From Capitulum mitella (taxonomy: Eukaryota > Arthropoda > Thecostraca > Pollicipedomorpha > Pollicipedidae): DNA of 64,000 nucleotides. Below, in pieces: positions 35,601 through 44,623 of the stretch. The stretch is from contig CP099841.1 in NCBI GenBank assembly GCA_030062745.1, positions 22,509,398 to 22,573,397 of the forward strand. The letters are read 5' to 3'. Position numbers and translations under genes: made by a program. A model generated the notes under the pieces. That model was not told where the DNA came from and searched no databases. It saw only the letters and a program-made list of their open reading frames with translations. How positions within the stretch are numbered: the first letter of the stretch is position 1; each line of letters begins with the position of its first letter.

Positions 35601-38600
35601 CAAGCTGAAAGTTGGTACACAAGTAGAGGGCATCTTTCTACGTCATGTATATTCCGCGTTTGGCATTTGAATAAACGGCGCCGAAATTATTGCAAAAAAA
35701 CAAATTTTGACTTTTGACCTTGATCTGACCTTGTAAAATGATCTCAGATAGACAAAATTACATTTGCACATTGCCCAACTATTTAGCTATACATCCATAT
35801 AAAGTCTTAAGTTCTATCTTAAAAGCTCTGTTTATGGTAGGCATTTTTCTTTTACCCTCAACATGGCCAAAAATGGCCTGAGGTGCCTTTCAAAAACGTT
35901 GCTTGGCTCCGCCCCTGAGCAAAATAGGATTTTGAAATTTTGTCACGGCGCGTAGAAAGAATAGCTAGGAAAAGTCACCAAGTTTCACGAAGCTGCGTTA
36001 AAAAGCCTGGAACTGGCAAGCAAAAAACCCGAGGGGGGACGGATTCAGCCCCCCCCTGCCGGGAATAGGGTTAATCAAGACAGCAGCGCATCTTCCCGGT
36101 ACCGCGCCCTTGCGCTGCACTCTATTCCGTTTCTTCAGCCGACACGGAAGTCTACACGTCCTTAGAGTCGACACTAACACGAGGCCCGCCCCCTGCGCCT
36201 ACACAGGCTTCCTGACCTGTTCTTTGGGACGACATGAACTATCTTTTAGTTCTTCAAGCCGATACTTTCGCCTAACTTGAACGAACACGGACTTCCCGCC
36301 CCATTTTCCGAACCGTGGAAGATTCCCTGACCAACCCCCTGGTGAGCTTAGGGTCCAACTAAGCTCACCGACCCGGTCTCCGAGCCTACACGGAACCCAA
36401 CCCGTTCCTAGTCGATGACTCTGACGTCCACACCGAGACCCGTTCTCGAGACCGAGACCGGCTCCCTGAGCGGTGGCCGCTCGCGCCGTGTCGTCTCGAT
36501 GACGCGGCGGCCGCCGTCCCCAGATGCTGCAGAGCCAACTGGAGGCGGACCGGGTACGCTGCCGCCAGATGGAGGAGGAGAACGAGGAGCTGAAGGAGGA
36601 GATCCGCCGGCTGGAGACGGCGCTCAACAACCTGCCAGTGGGCGACAGCGCAGCCACGCGCGACACCGCCGCCCAGATCACCCAGCTGCTGCAGACGCTC
36701 AACGACGACATGGTGAAGGCGCCCGAGCTCTGCAACCGGCTGCGCATCGCCGCCCAGCAGGTGGGGTTCGGTCGACTGCGGCCGTTTCGAGGAGCATCCG
36801 AAACATTGATCGGGTCAGGGGGCTGTGATCAAGGAGTGATCGGACAGCGGTCAGAGCAGGGCGTCTCGGGACCGCGGAGCAACAGGAGAAAATGACTGCG
36901 CTTAGGCTCCGAAGGCTCGAAATTGTCGGATGACTCAAAAGCCGTGGCTTGCTGGAAAGGGGAAGGGATGAGAGACGCCGCCGTACGGAGACGGCGGCGG
37001 GTTTATGCACGGTTCTGGACTAGGAGTAATTCAGCCACTGGTTTGGCGATGTTCGGGATACCGAGAGTACCCAAACTACCGTCATGTACACTCTTATTGG
37101 CCACGTAGGGGCTCCAAAATCGAGAAAGCAACCATCGGTAATTTTGGTGCCTGGAGACAACGCCTTTTCTTTACTTTTCGTGTTTCACTTTCGTGTTGTT
37201 TTTGTGCTGGACTAAGCTGCGTTTTTCTAGTTGTGAATGTTGTAAAAATCTCAAAGTCGCATGCCTCCCGTATCTATTTTATGCCTCTACGCAAACAGTT
37301 TAGAGATGTTCCGCTTAACACCCAGCCCTGCACTCGTAATTTTGCGTAAGTTACACAAACGGTTTTCGCTTGATATTCGAGAAAAGATGACATTTTTGTG
37401 CTATGAAGAGAATCTTAGGCCTTGTCAATCGTGTGGCTTACATCACTAAGGAATGTAGTGACAATGATGGAACAATTAAACTTCGGTGATCTGCAGATCA
37501 TTACTAGATAGCGGCAGTTCCAGCTGAACAGCTGGCAGACAGCATGTTAGAGCATGTATTGTCAGCTGTTTGGATAAAGTTCGGCAAGCCCGGCTGATCA
37601 TGACGGGTAAGTGGACGTCAATCGGTCAACACAGAATCCGCGATTCAGTCAGTTCACTGCTCATCCGTTCGGTTAGTCAGTCAGCCAGCTACCGACAATC
37701 AGTTAGACCGTCCGTGCGCAGTCAGTTGTCAAGTCAGACCGCACGCGGACCAGTCAGTGAGCCAGCCAGTTGGCCGGTCGGTTTGTCAATCAATCAGTTA
37801 TTCAGCTCATCAGTCAGTCGGTTGGTCCGCCGGTTCGATCAGTCGGCCGGTCCCAGGTGGCCGGCCGACCCCTTCCTGTCGGGACACAGGACACGGTACC
37901 CGGTGTTCTGGCCGCCACGGCCTCCGTCCTGCCGGAACGCGGCGTCCTGACCGCTGCAGCCTCCGTTCTGCCGGAACGCGGCGTCCTGACCGCTGCAGCC
38001 TCCGTCCTGTCGGGACACGGCGTCCTGACCGCTACAGCCTCCGTCCTGCCGGGACACGGCGTCCTGACCGCTACAGCCTCCGTCCTGCCGGGAGGCGGCG
38101 TCCTGACCGCTGCAGCCTCCGTCCTGTCGGGACACGGCGTCCTGAGCGCTGCAGCCTCCGTCCTGTCGGGACACGGCGTCCTGACCGCTGCAGCCTTCGT
38201 CGGCCGGACGACGGGTCTCCGTGGCGCCTCCGGTAGACGTCGGCTAATTTTACAGCTGACTGGCCAGTCGCCAGGGAAGCCAGGGCACGGCCGGCCCCTG
38301 GCAGGCGGACAGTGACCCACAGGATGCTGTCCTCGTCCCTGACCTAGAGACACCGTAGCAGCGGACCCGTGTGGGCGCACCACCACCAGGGAGCCGACTG
38401 CTCGCCCTGTCGGATGACGCCAATGTAACCATACTCGTGATAGCGATCTGTCAAGAACGCATTACGTTGTTTTCGGACTGTATATACTGACTCTTTATAT
38501 GCATAATTTGAAGGTTCAAGCATGTAGTATATCTATCTAAGTCCACAAACATTAGGCATATCTTCTGAAATCATTTAGAGGAGTCGTGCTGAGACATCCC

Positions 38601-41238
38601 CGGAAGTCTCGGGTGGCGAGATACCGCAGAAAATATTGAGTTGGTTGTCTGACAACAGAGCTGTGTTCGCAGTTCTTCCTCCTCCTCCATACTGAATTGC
38701 CCAACTTATCTGGCTCAGGATCGGCGATGAACTCCAAAGTATGCGCCTGAAGCATTTAACAGCCATTACGTTCAAAGGCGAACTTTGCAAGGTTTTGGAA
38801 TTAAGCGATTAGCGTGGCATCGCTAAGGCCTGCGTACAAGCATTCACTGAAATATTTCCAACCAGTAAGACGTTTTGTGGGACGTATGACGAGCGCGGCC
38901 CACTACACTGTACTTCAACTTTGGAAAAGTAGTTTGAAGAGTTTTTGCGTATTTTCTTCTGCGATGTACTTCGGTACGCAGAAATCTGCCAAAGAGCAGT
39001 GTTCTGCAAAGGCAAAGGAAGTGTTTTGCATCCAAGAATTCACAAGTTTGGAAATCTCGCGCCCGTGATATTGTTGACGGCTATTGCTGACCGCCTTAAA
39101 ACACCCAGCATCTGTCAACAAAACAACTCACAAGCTAATGCATTGCAAATTCAGAAAAAGGGTTGCATAACTGACACATCTTGTGAAAACTTCATGATAC
39201 CAGTAGCTGTAAAGTTAACCTGCAGAAAGCGCCATGGCCAAGCAAGGCAGAACTGAGGCGGGCCGACACCTCAGTATAACTTTTCCCGGTAGATGAAGTA
39301 CAAGACTTACGGCCCACATGCTCGCTCTTAACCCGTCCCCGACTGGGGAGTGCAGTTGACTGCTCCGTCAGGTTTTTCTGGGATTGCGAGAGAACGAACT
39401 AACACAGAGTAACGAAACTTTGCGTACCTTTTGCTTTATCAATTTTACATCTCGTGTCAAAATTTGGACCTCAGGTCAGGTCCGATGCCTGACCTAAGTC
39501 AGGTCAAACGGAAATATATCCGAAAAAGTTTAGCGCCCTATAACTTTTTCGCAAAACAAGATATTTCAATAATACTTTCAGGAATTAGTGATCGTGATAA
39601 ATGCAACAAATCTGCCATCTCAGATCGGAATTTTCCGGATCATTGACCTAAGGTCAAGCCCATTTTTAACACATGTCGTCCTTTTCCTCGGAAATTGACG
39701 GAATATTTCATAATATTTTTAGTGTGGAGTAAAGCAGACATCTAGTTACCGTCATTGCGCAAAGTGTCAATGACTTCCAGTCATTGACCTGAGGTCAGGT
39801 CACGAATGACTGAAGTGAGGCAAAATGTACCACCGTCAAAATCGACGATGAATTACTCAGAATGGGTAGAAAATGGCAGAACTAGCTTGCACAGACGTAA
39901 GTAATACCAGGAACCTCAAAAAGTTTGAAATGTAGCATATTTTGGAAATAAACAGGCTCTCGCGAATAAAGCTCCGCCAATTTTGTAGATTGGTAAACAA
40001 AGAATTTTTCCAAAATTTAAGTATGAGAAATCATCACAAGAACCACAAAGATCAACAAAATTTACACAGATTGTCTTTTGTCGCGAAAACAAAGGAACGC
40101 TAAAATTAGTTCCCGTCAATTTGGTACCGCATGGGGCAGTGGCGCACGCCTATAGCTAGCGCGAAAATTGCCGTGTCTTTAACTCAACGTTTCGACGTAT
40201 ATATTGAACAAATTTGGGGAAATTAGACTGTATCGGCATCCGTGGATCTTTACATGTGCGCTAGTGTCTTTACCTATGCGTTATTAGTCACAGCCCTTGA
40301 GATTCAGGCCATTTCTCGGTCCCATGCAGTCGGCTATGAGAAAACATATATAGGGCGTAAATTGGCTTACATATTATCTAAAACTAAAAATGAGACCAGT
40401 GTCGAGCCCTACTCGTCACAAGCTTTCCAGCCGTATGCTTATTTTTATCGTGCGACCAACCGTTCGTGAGTTAGAGGGGGGCGGCCAGCTGCCCCCCCCC
40501 CCCAGTCGCCGATGTTCGAAACGGACCGACGGTCGTGCGCGGGTTGAATATAGCAAAATTATCTACCTTCACTGTTCCAGCATACATTGTAGATACAGCG
40601 ATGCTTCACACGAAGCGCCTTCCTCTTAAATCGACGTAATACTCCGCACTTCCCTTTTTAACAACGCTCACGCGGTGTCTGTGCGTCTGACCTGCAGATA
40701 ACCGCGCCCTTCATCGAGAACTGCGACCGTACCTACCTGACTGTTGACTGAGAGTCGGCCGCCGTGCCGGCAGATAATGGAGGGCGAGAAGCGGCTGACG
40801 AACGAGCGCAGCTCCAGGGCCATGGACCAGGCCGAGGTGCAGTACCTGCGCAGCGAGAACCAGCGGCTGCGCGACCTCGCCTTCCGCGCCAACATGTCCG
40901 CCTTCCAGGCCAGCACGCAGCTGCCGCAGAACCAGATGGGCTTCCAGCAGCAGATGATGGCCGGCCCGTTCGGGCCCGGCGGCGCGTGCGCCGACCCGTA
41001 CGCCCAGCAGGGCAACCGGCGCAAGAGCGTGTTCCAGCGGATGTTCGGCCGCAAGGACGGCGACATGGGCCCGGGCACTCTGCAGTACCAGGACGGCAGC
41101 CAGGCCCAGTTCGACCCGATGATGAGCATGCAGCAACAGCGGCTGTCGCTGGCCATGCAGGAGAGCCCGGAAGAGGCCTCGCGCCGGCTGACAATGCTCA
41201 ACCAGGAGCGACGCGGCAATGGCTGCTGCCCGCGCTAG
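32521..41238 (+). CDS. Coiled-coil protein of unknown function (5 exons, about 384 aa)
   Basis: Exons 32521-32682, 32938-33093, 34470-34604, 36524-36760 and 40774-41238 all begin and end in phase 0 at good GT/AG sites. The start MSGRWDDESLNC is preceded in frame by TGA a few codons upstream. Residues about 20-55, 55-75, 107-145, 152-185 and 235-270 are charged and heptad-like (for example LLQRELDAL, LHELRQELREVN, MEEENEELKEEIRRLE, VQYLRSENQRLRDL), which indicates coiled coil. The last exon has a Gln/Met-rich stretch, a basic RRKSVFQRMFGRK patch and ends GNGCCPR. No signal peptide or membrane helix, so it is probably cytoplasmic or cytoskeletal. I do not recognise the family. Two TTAA elements and a 39-bp minisatellite lie in its introns. 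Confidence 0.75.
32938..33093 (+). CDS. Coiled-coil gene exon 2
   Basis: The exon encodes RSLEDRIDLLQRELDALDYE, then a Ser/Arg-rich segment with the SPS motif and DRSRSFQ. Good acceptor (ACTTGCAG) and donor (CAG|GTAAGA). Confidence 0.8.
34470..34604 (+). CDS. Coiled-coil gene exon 3
   Basis: The exon encodes SNPERDSQLHELRQELREVN and onward to ADNDTQ, strongly heptad-patterned. Acceptor GCCTGCAG, donor CAG|GTCTCG. Confidence 0.8.
34863..36074. mobile_element. TTAA-flanked piggyBac-like non-autonomous element, family 2 copy 1
   Basis: It begins TTAACCCTATTCCCGG and ends CCGGGAATAGGGTTAA, so the 12-bp inverted repeats are perfect and TTAA is duplicated. The length is 1212 bp with no transposase frame. 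It lies in the intron between coiled-coil exons 3 and 4. Confidence 0.88.
36524..36760 (+). CDS. Coiled-coil gene exon 4
   Basis: The exon encodes MLQSQLEADRVRCRQMEEEN, continuing EELKEEIRRLETAL, then a helical segment with ELCNRLRIAAQQ. Acceptor CCCCAG, donor CAG|GTGGGG. Confidence 0.82.
37570..37850. repeat. Degenerate CAGT-rich short repeat
   Basis: Repeated CAGTCAGTC/GGTCGGT-like tetramers and octamers (for example GTCAGTCAGCCAG) make this stretch low-complexity. It precedes the 39-bp minisatellite. Confidence 0.6.
37921..38205. repeat. 39-bp minisatellite, seven to eight units
   Basis: Units start CCTCCGTCCTG at 37921, 37960, 37999, 38038, 38077, 38116 and 38155, with a decayed one at 38194. 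The period is a multiple of three, so several frames on both strands stay open by chance. Located in the intron before coiled-coil exon 5. Confidence 0.95.
39328..40547. mobile_element. Family 1 element copy B, inverted relative to copy A
   Basis: It starts TTAACCCGTCCCCGACTGG and ends GCGCGGGTTGA (TTAA decayed to TTGA). The interior is collinear with the reverse complement of 30670-31892, for example GGCTATGAGAAAACATATAT. The length is 1220 bp, inside the last intron of the coiled-coil gene. Confidence 0.8.
40698..40751 (+). CDS. Alternative short C-terminus of the coiled-coil gene
   Basis: A better acceptor (CTGACCTGCAG at 40697) lies 76 bp upstream of the long-exon acceptor. In the same phase it would add only ITAPFIENCDRTYLTVD before TGA. 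The choice of acceptor would switch between a 17-residue and a 154-residue tail. Confidence 0.4.
   Translation: MTAPFIENCDRTYLTVD
40774..41238 (+). CDS. Coiled-coil gene exon 5 (long C-terminus)
   Basis: The exon encodes 154 residues before TAG: a short coiled coil, a Gln/Met-rich part, a basic patch and a CCPR end. Strong GC3 bias and uninterrupted frame support coding. Its acceptor (CCGGCAG) has a weak pyrimidine tract. Confidence 0.78.
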   Translation: MMEGEKRLTNERSSRAMDQAEVQYLRSENQRLRDLAFRANMSAFQASTQLPQNQMGFQQQMMAGPFGPGGACADPYAQQGNRRKSVFQRMFGRKDGDMGPGTLQYQDGSQAQFDPMMSMQQQRLSLAMQESPEEASRRLTMLNQERRGNGCCPR

Positions 41239-43224
41239 CCGCGCCACGTCCAAGTCATGCGGACGTCATTACCCAAGTATGTCGGCTGCTGAAGCAGAGA
41301 TGACTGGCCATTGACTGTGGAAGCGATCGAAGAAGGACTGAAATGAGTCAAAGTCGAATGAATCATGATCACTGTACGCATACACTGCCCTAAATATGTT
41401 AATAATTTGTGCGTGTTCCAAACGATCCTAAACAGGTCCCACATTATGTAATGCTGATGGAATATATTTGTTTCTAAGTGCCTCTTGGCCCCTGTTCATC
41501 CTTGTTAGTCTGTTGGCAGCAAGTAACAACATGAATGGCACTTGGTCCGATTGCACGCGACCTTCCCGGCACAAGCTTTGCATATGACAGCTGCAGTCCC
41601 GTTACGAATACTTTACCTGCAGCGAGAAATGACTTATGAGACCCATTCTGGTACGCCTGAGCAGTTACTCGAATGCCATAATAGCTGTCGGAAACACATT
41701 CATGACTGGGCCATGGGCATTGCGTGCAAAGCAAATGTGTTAGCCACGGCAAACCGCCTTCCAGAACGCGAAGTAATGAATGTGTTAGGCGGTTGCCCAG
41801 GCGAACGCAGAAATCGCTGTCCATCACAACACGCGCCCATCCATCAAGCCCATGCACTCCCCCAACAGACGAAAAAGCTGTTTGTGGTAGTCACAGGCAC
41901 GCCAGCAACACACACGTCGCACAGGTCAAGCAACACCTGGGACATTCCATGACAAATCGACTGGTGTTCAACACCCTCACACCTCAAATTTTGCCGTAAA
42001 TGTGGTTACGGTGTTATCTCATGCTCTGAATCGAGCTTTGTACTTTTTACGGCGATCCGAGCAACGATCACAGAGTTATAGCCTCGGAAGTTTTCGGAGG
42101 CCAAGCTGCATGACTGTTTTTATTGGTTTATAAACGGCAACAAAATTAGTTACATAGTATACAGCTATATATCGTTAAACTCATCATGATCCAAGGAATA
42201 TTTTGCATGTTTCAACCCATTAACTGAGTGAGACTTGACCTGCTCCGATCTAACTTATATTTGCATATTTATTTATCTCCCGCTTTTTTGCCATTCGCTT
42301 TAATTTCGGGATATCACACTTATACATTTATACACACACATACACACATGCATACATACATGCATATACATACATACATGTATGCATACGTACATACATG
42401 CATACACACGTACATGCATGAAAACATACATACATTAACACATGCGCGCACCATTTCACCCCGCTCTCGCACCTCGTTCGTGGGCACCTGGCTAAACAGA
42501 CCGCCAATAACACCGAGCAAAACGAATGGAGACTCCAGCGTCCAAGAAAGCCGTTCAGGACCTAAGAAATCGTCAGTGCGCTGGGTCAGAATATTAATTT
42601 TTATAGCGAGTATATGAATTAGTTGGCCTGAATGCAAACGTTTTCCGCTATATACATGTCAATTTTTTCGAGTTTTGTACGACAAGGTAAAAGCGTTATT
42701 AAGCACCCTTGTTGTACGAATAAAGCGGGTTGGTGATTATCGTTATTTAGTGCAAAGATTCTGCCATCGCCAATCAACAGTTTTGCCGTTGGCAATGCAT
42801 GAAATATGATTAGGAAACAAATGAAAAGTCTTGAGAATTCACATAGCAGGAAATGCTGGCGCGAAAACAATACCACGGAAAATGGCAACAATGGCAGGAC
42901 AGCACCAGCGAACGGCGACAGAGCAACAAAGTCTGATTATAGTGAAAAACCCTTTATTATTATCAGAGCGTCTGCTTTCATCATGGCGTAGTCTTGGCTG
43001 CGCAACGTCATGTAAAAGGTTACATCGTCATACATGCTAAAGGAACGTTGCATTTACGATGTAATACAAAAGTAAGACATATCTGCGCCATTTGTCTGTG
43101 GACGTGTAAAATTCCGTAGCTGTTCTTGTTCGACGTCCAAAACGGACAGCGTGCTATCAGTTCTTTTAACCATGTGCGATTTACCATTTTTTCTAAAATA
43201 CGGCGGAAAATACTATCATGCGCC
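41239..43224. other. Downstream of coiled-coil gene; no gene seen
   Basis: Includes the 3' UTR. The first canonical AATAAA on the plus strand that I see is at 42719-42724, which would give a 1.5-kb UTR. An ATACATGC-rich microsatellite occupies 42331-42439. Confidence 0.45.
41790..41960. repeat. Dispersed repeat, copy 1 (second copy 43930-44090)
   Basis: Both copies share the order GTTGCCCAGG/GTTACCCTGG, CGCTGTCCATCA, CACGCCAGCAACAC and CAGGTCAA(G/A)C(A/G)ACACC, in the same orientation. Confidence 0.7.
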
Positions 43225-43830
43225 TGGTCAGTGACTTCTAAAAGTAGCCTGGCATCAGGTCGCCATATTCAGAGAAGAAATTAAATCGCATATGACGCGT
43301 CGATTGGTGAAGTTTAGTGTTTGGTATCGATCGGTTCCATAAGCTCGGAGCCTGGGATTGCCTGCAGCGAAAAACTGGGTTTTCGTTGTATTTAGAAACT
43401 GCGAAAACACGACCTCAGGCCGCCGAGTTCTGGCAGGAAAACTAAATCACATATGCCACGTCGAGTGGTGAACCTAGGGTCAAAATCGGTCCCTAAGGCT
43501 CATAACATGGGTTTGCTTACAATCAAAAAATGTGGGTTTCCGTTGTGTGCAAAGGTTAGGGATTTGACCTGAGGTCACCAAATGCTGTAAAGAATAGGAA
43601 GTCGCATATAGCTTGTGAATTAGTGAAGACTTGATGGTGATCGGTCCCGTAGACTTGGAACATGGGATTACCTGCAACCCAGAACGAGGGTTTTAGTTTT
43701 ATTTAGAGATTAATGACTTGGCCGGAGATAACCAAGTTCCGGACACGAAAGTTCCTCGCATAATGAAGTTTTAGTGGCGATCAGTCCCATAAGCTTGTAA
43801 CATGGGAATGCCTCCAGCGAAAAATGAAGG
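43225..43830. repeat. Four-unit tandem array, period about 150-160 bp
   Basis: Diverged units contain ATCGCATATGACGCGTCGA, GGTCCC(A/G)TAAGCT, ACATGGGATTACCTGCA and a GGGTTTTCGTTG block. Units start near 43277, 43438, 43600 and 43748. Confidence 0.75.
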
Positions 43831-43929
43831 GTGCTTCTGGATTCCCAGAGGTTCTTGTCGGTCGGACCGAGGTTTCTAGACGTGTTTGGAGCCAGAATTT
43901 GAAGGACTGGTTCAATGGAATCTGGCAGC

Positions 43930-44090
43930 AGTGTTACCCTGGAAAACGCAACAATCGTTGTCCATCATAATCGCGCTCACGCACGTTCCCGACATACCAG
44001 AAGGCTGTTTGCCGTAGTTACAGTCACGCCAACAACACGAACAGGTCAAACGACACCAGCTGTGTGTTCCCCGGCAATTATTACCTGAAC
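43930..44090. repeat. Dispersed repeat, copy 2 of the 41790-41960 repeat
   Basis: Same order of blocks as copy 1, with moderate divergence. The two copies bracket the four-unit array. Confidence 0.65.
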
Positions 44091-44460
44091 GCTGTACAGG
44101 TAATTAACTGCCGTCGAAAATTCCTGACTTGTTTTGTTTGTTCCTGTGCTATGTTTCACAGAACAACTAATTCGAGTAAGAAGTACAAGCAACGTGACCG
44201 GCCAGCGTGGCGATCAGAGGCAGTTGTGGGATACGGCACACAGCCTCTTGATTTCGGGTGACTGAAGTTTTGTGTCAGTCTTGGGTTTCGTCAGGCGTCA
44301 TCCAATCGTCTGATTGGAGGCAGAATGCTGCGTATTTGTTTCCGCTTCGAAGACCGACTCGGTCCTACCCTCGGGCGATGCCAAAGGATTAAAAGGTCAC
44401 GGGTCGCCCTGCGGCCGCCGCCACGGGCCCGTCGACTGCCGACCGTCGACAGTTACGTCA

Positions 44461-44623
44461 GCCACGATACTACAGTTTCGTTGGTCTCTAAAGAAAAAAA
44501 TCAATTTCACGCAGCTCCAACGAATGCCTCTGAGACACCCAGGCCACGATACTACAATTTCGTTGGTCTCTAACGAAAAAAATCATTTCACGCAGCTCCA
44601 ACGAATGCCTCTGAGACACCCAG
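44461..44623. repeat. 82-bp tandem duplication
   Basis: Two nearly identical units begin GCCACGATACTACA and end CTCTGAGACACCCAG. Confidence 0.95.

Noticed and set aside
37757-38386. Open frames of 159-190 codons on both strands
   Set aside because: They are created by a 39-bp repeat whose length is a multiple of three. Several frames are open at once and none has splice or start context.
43225-43830. CRISPR-like array from regularly spaced repeats
   Set aside because: The units are contiguous, diverged 150-160 bp tandem copies without spacers, in a eukaryotic genome.
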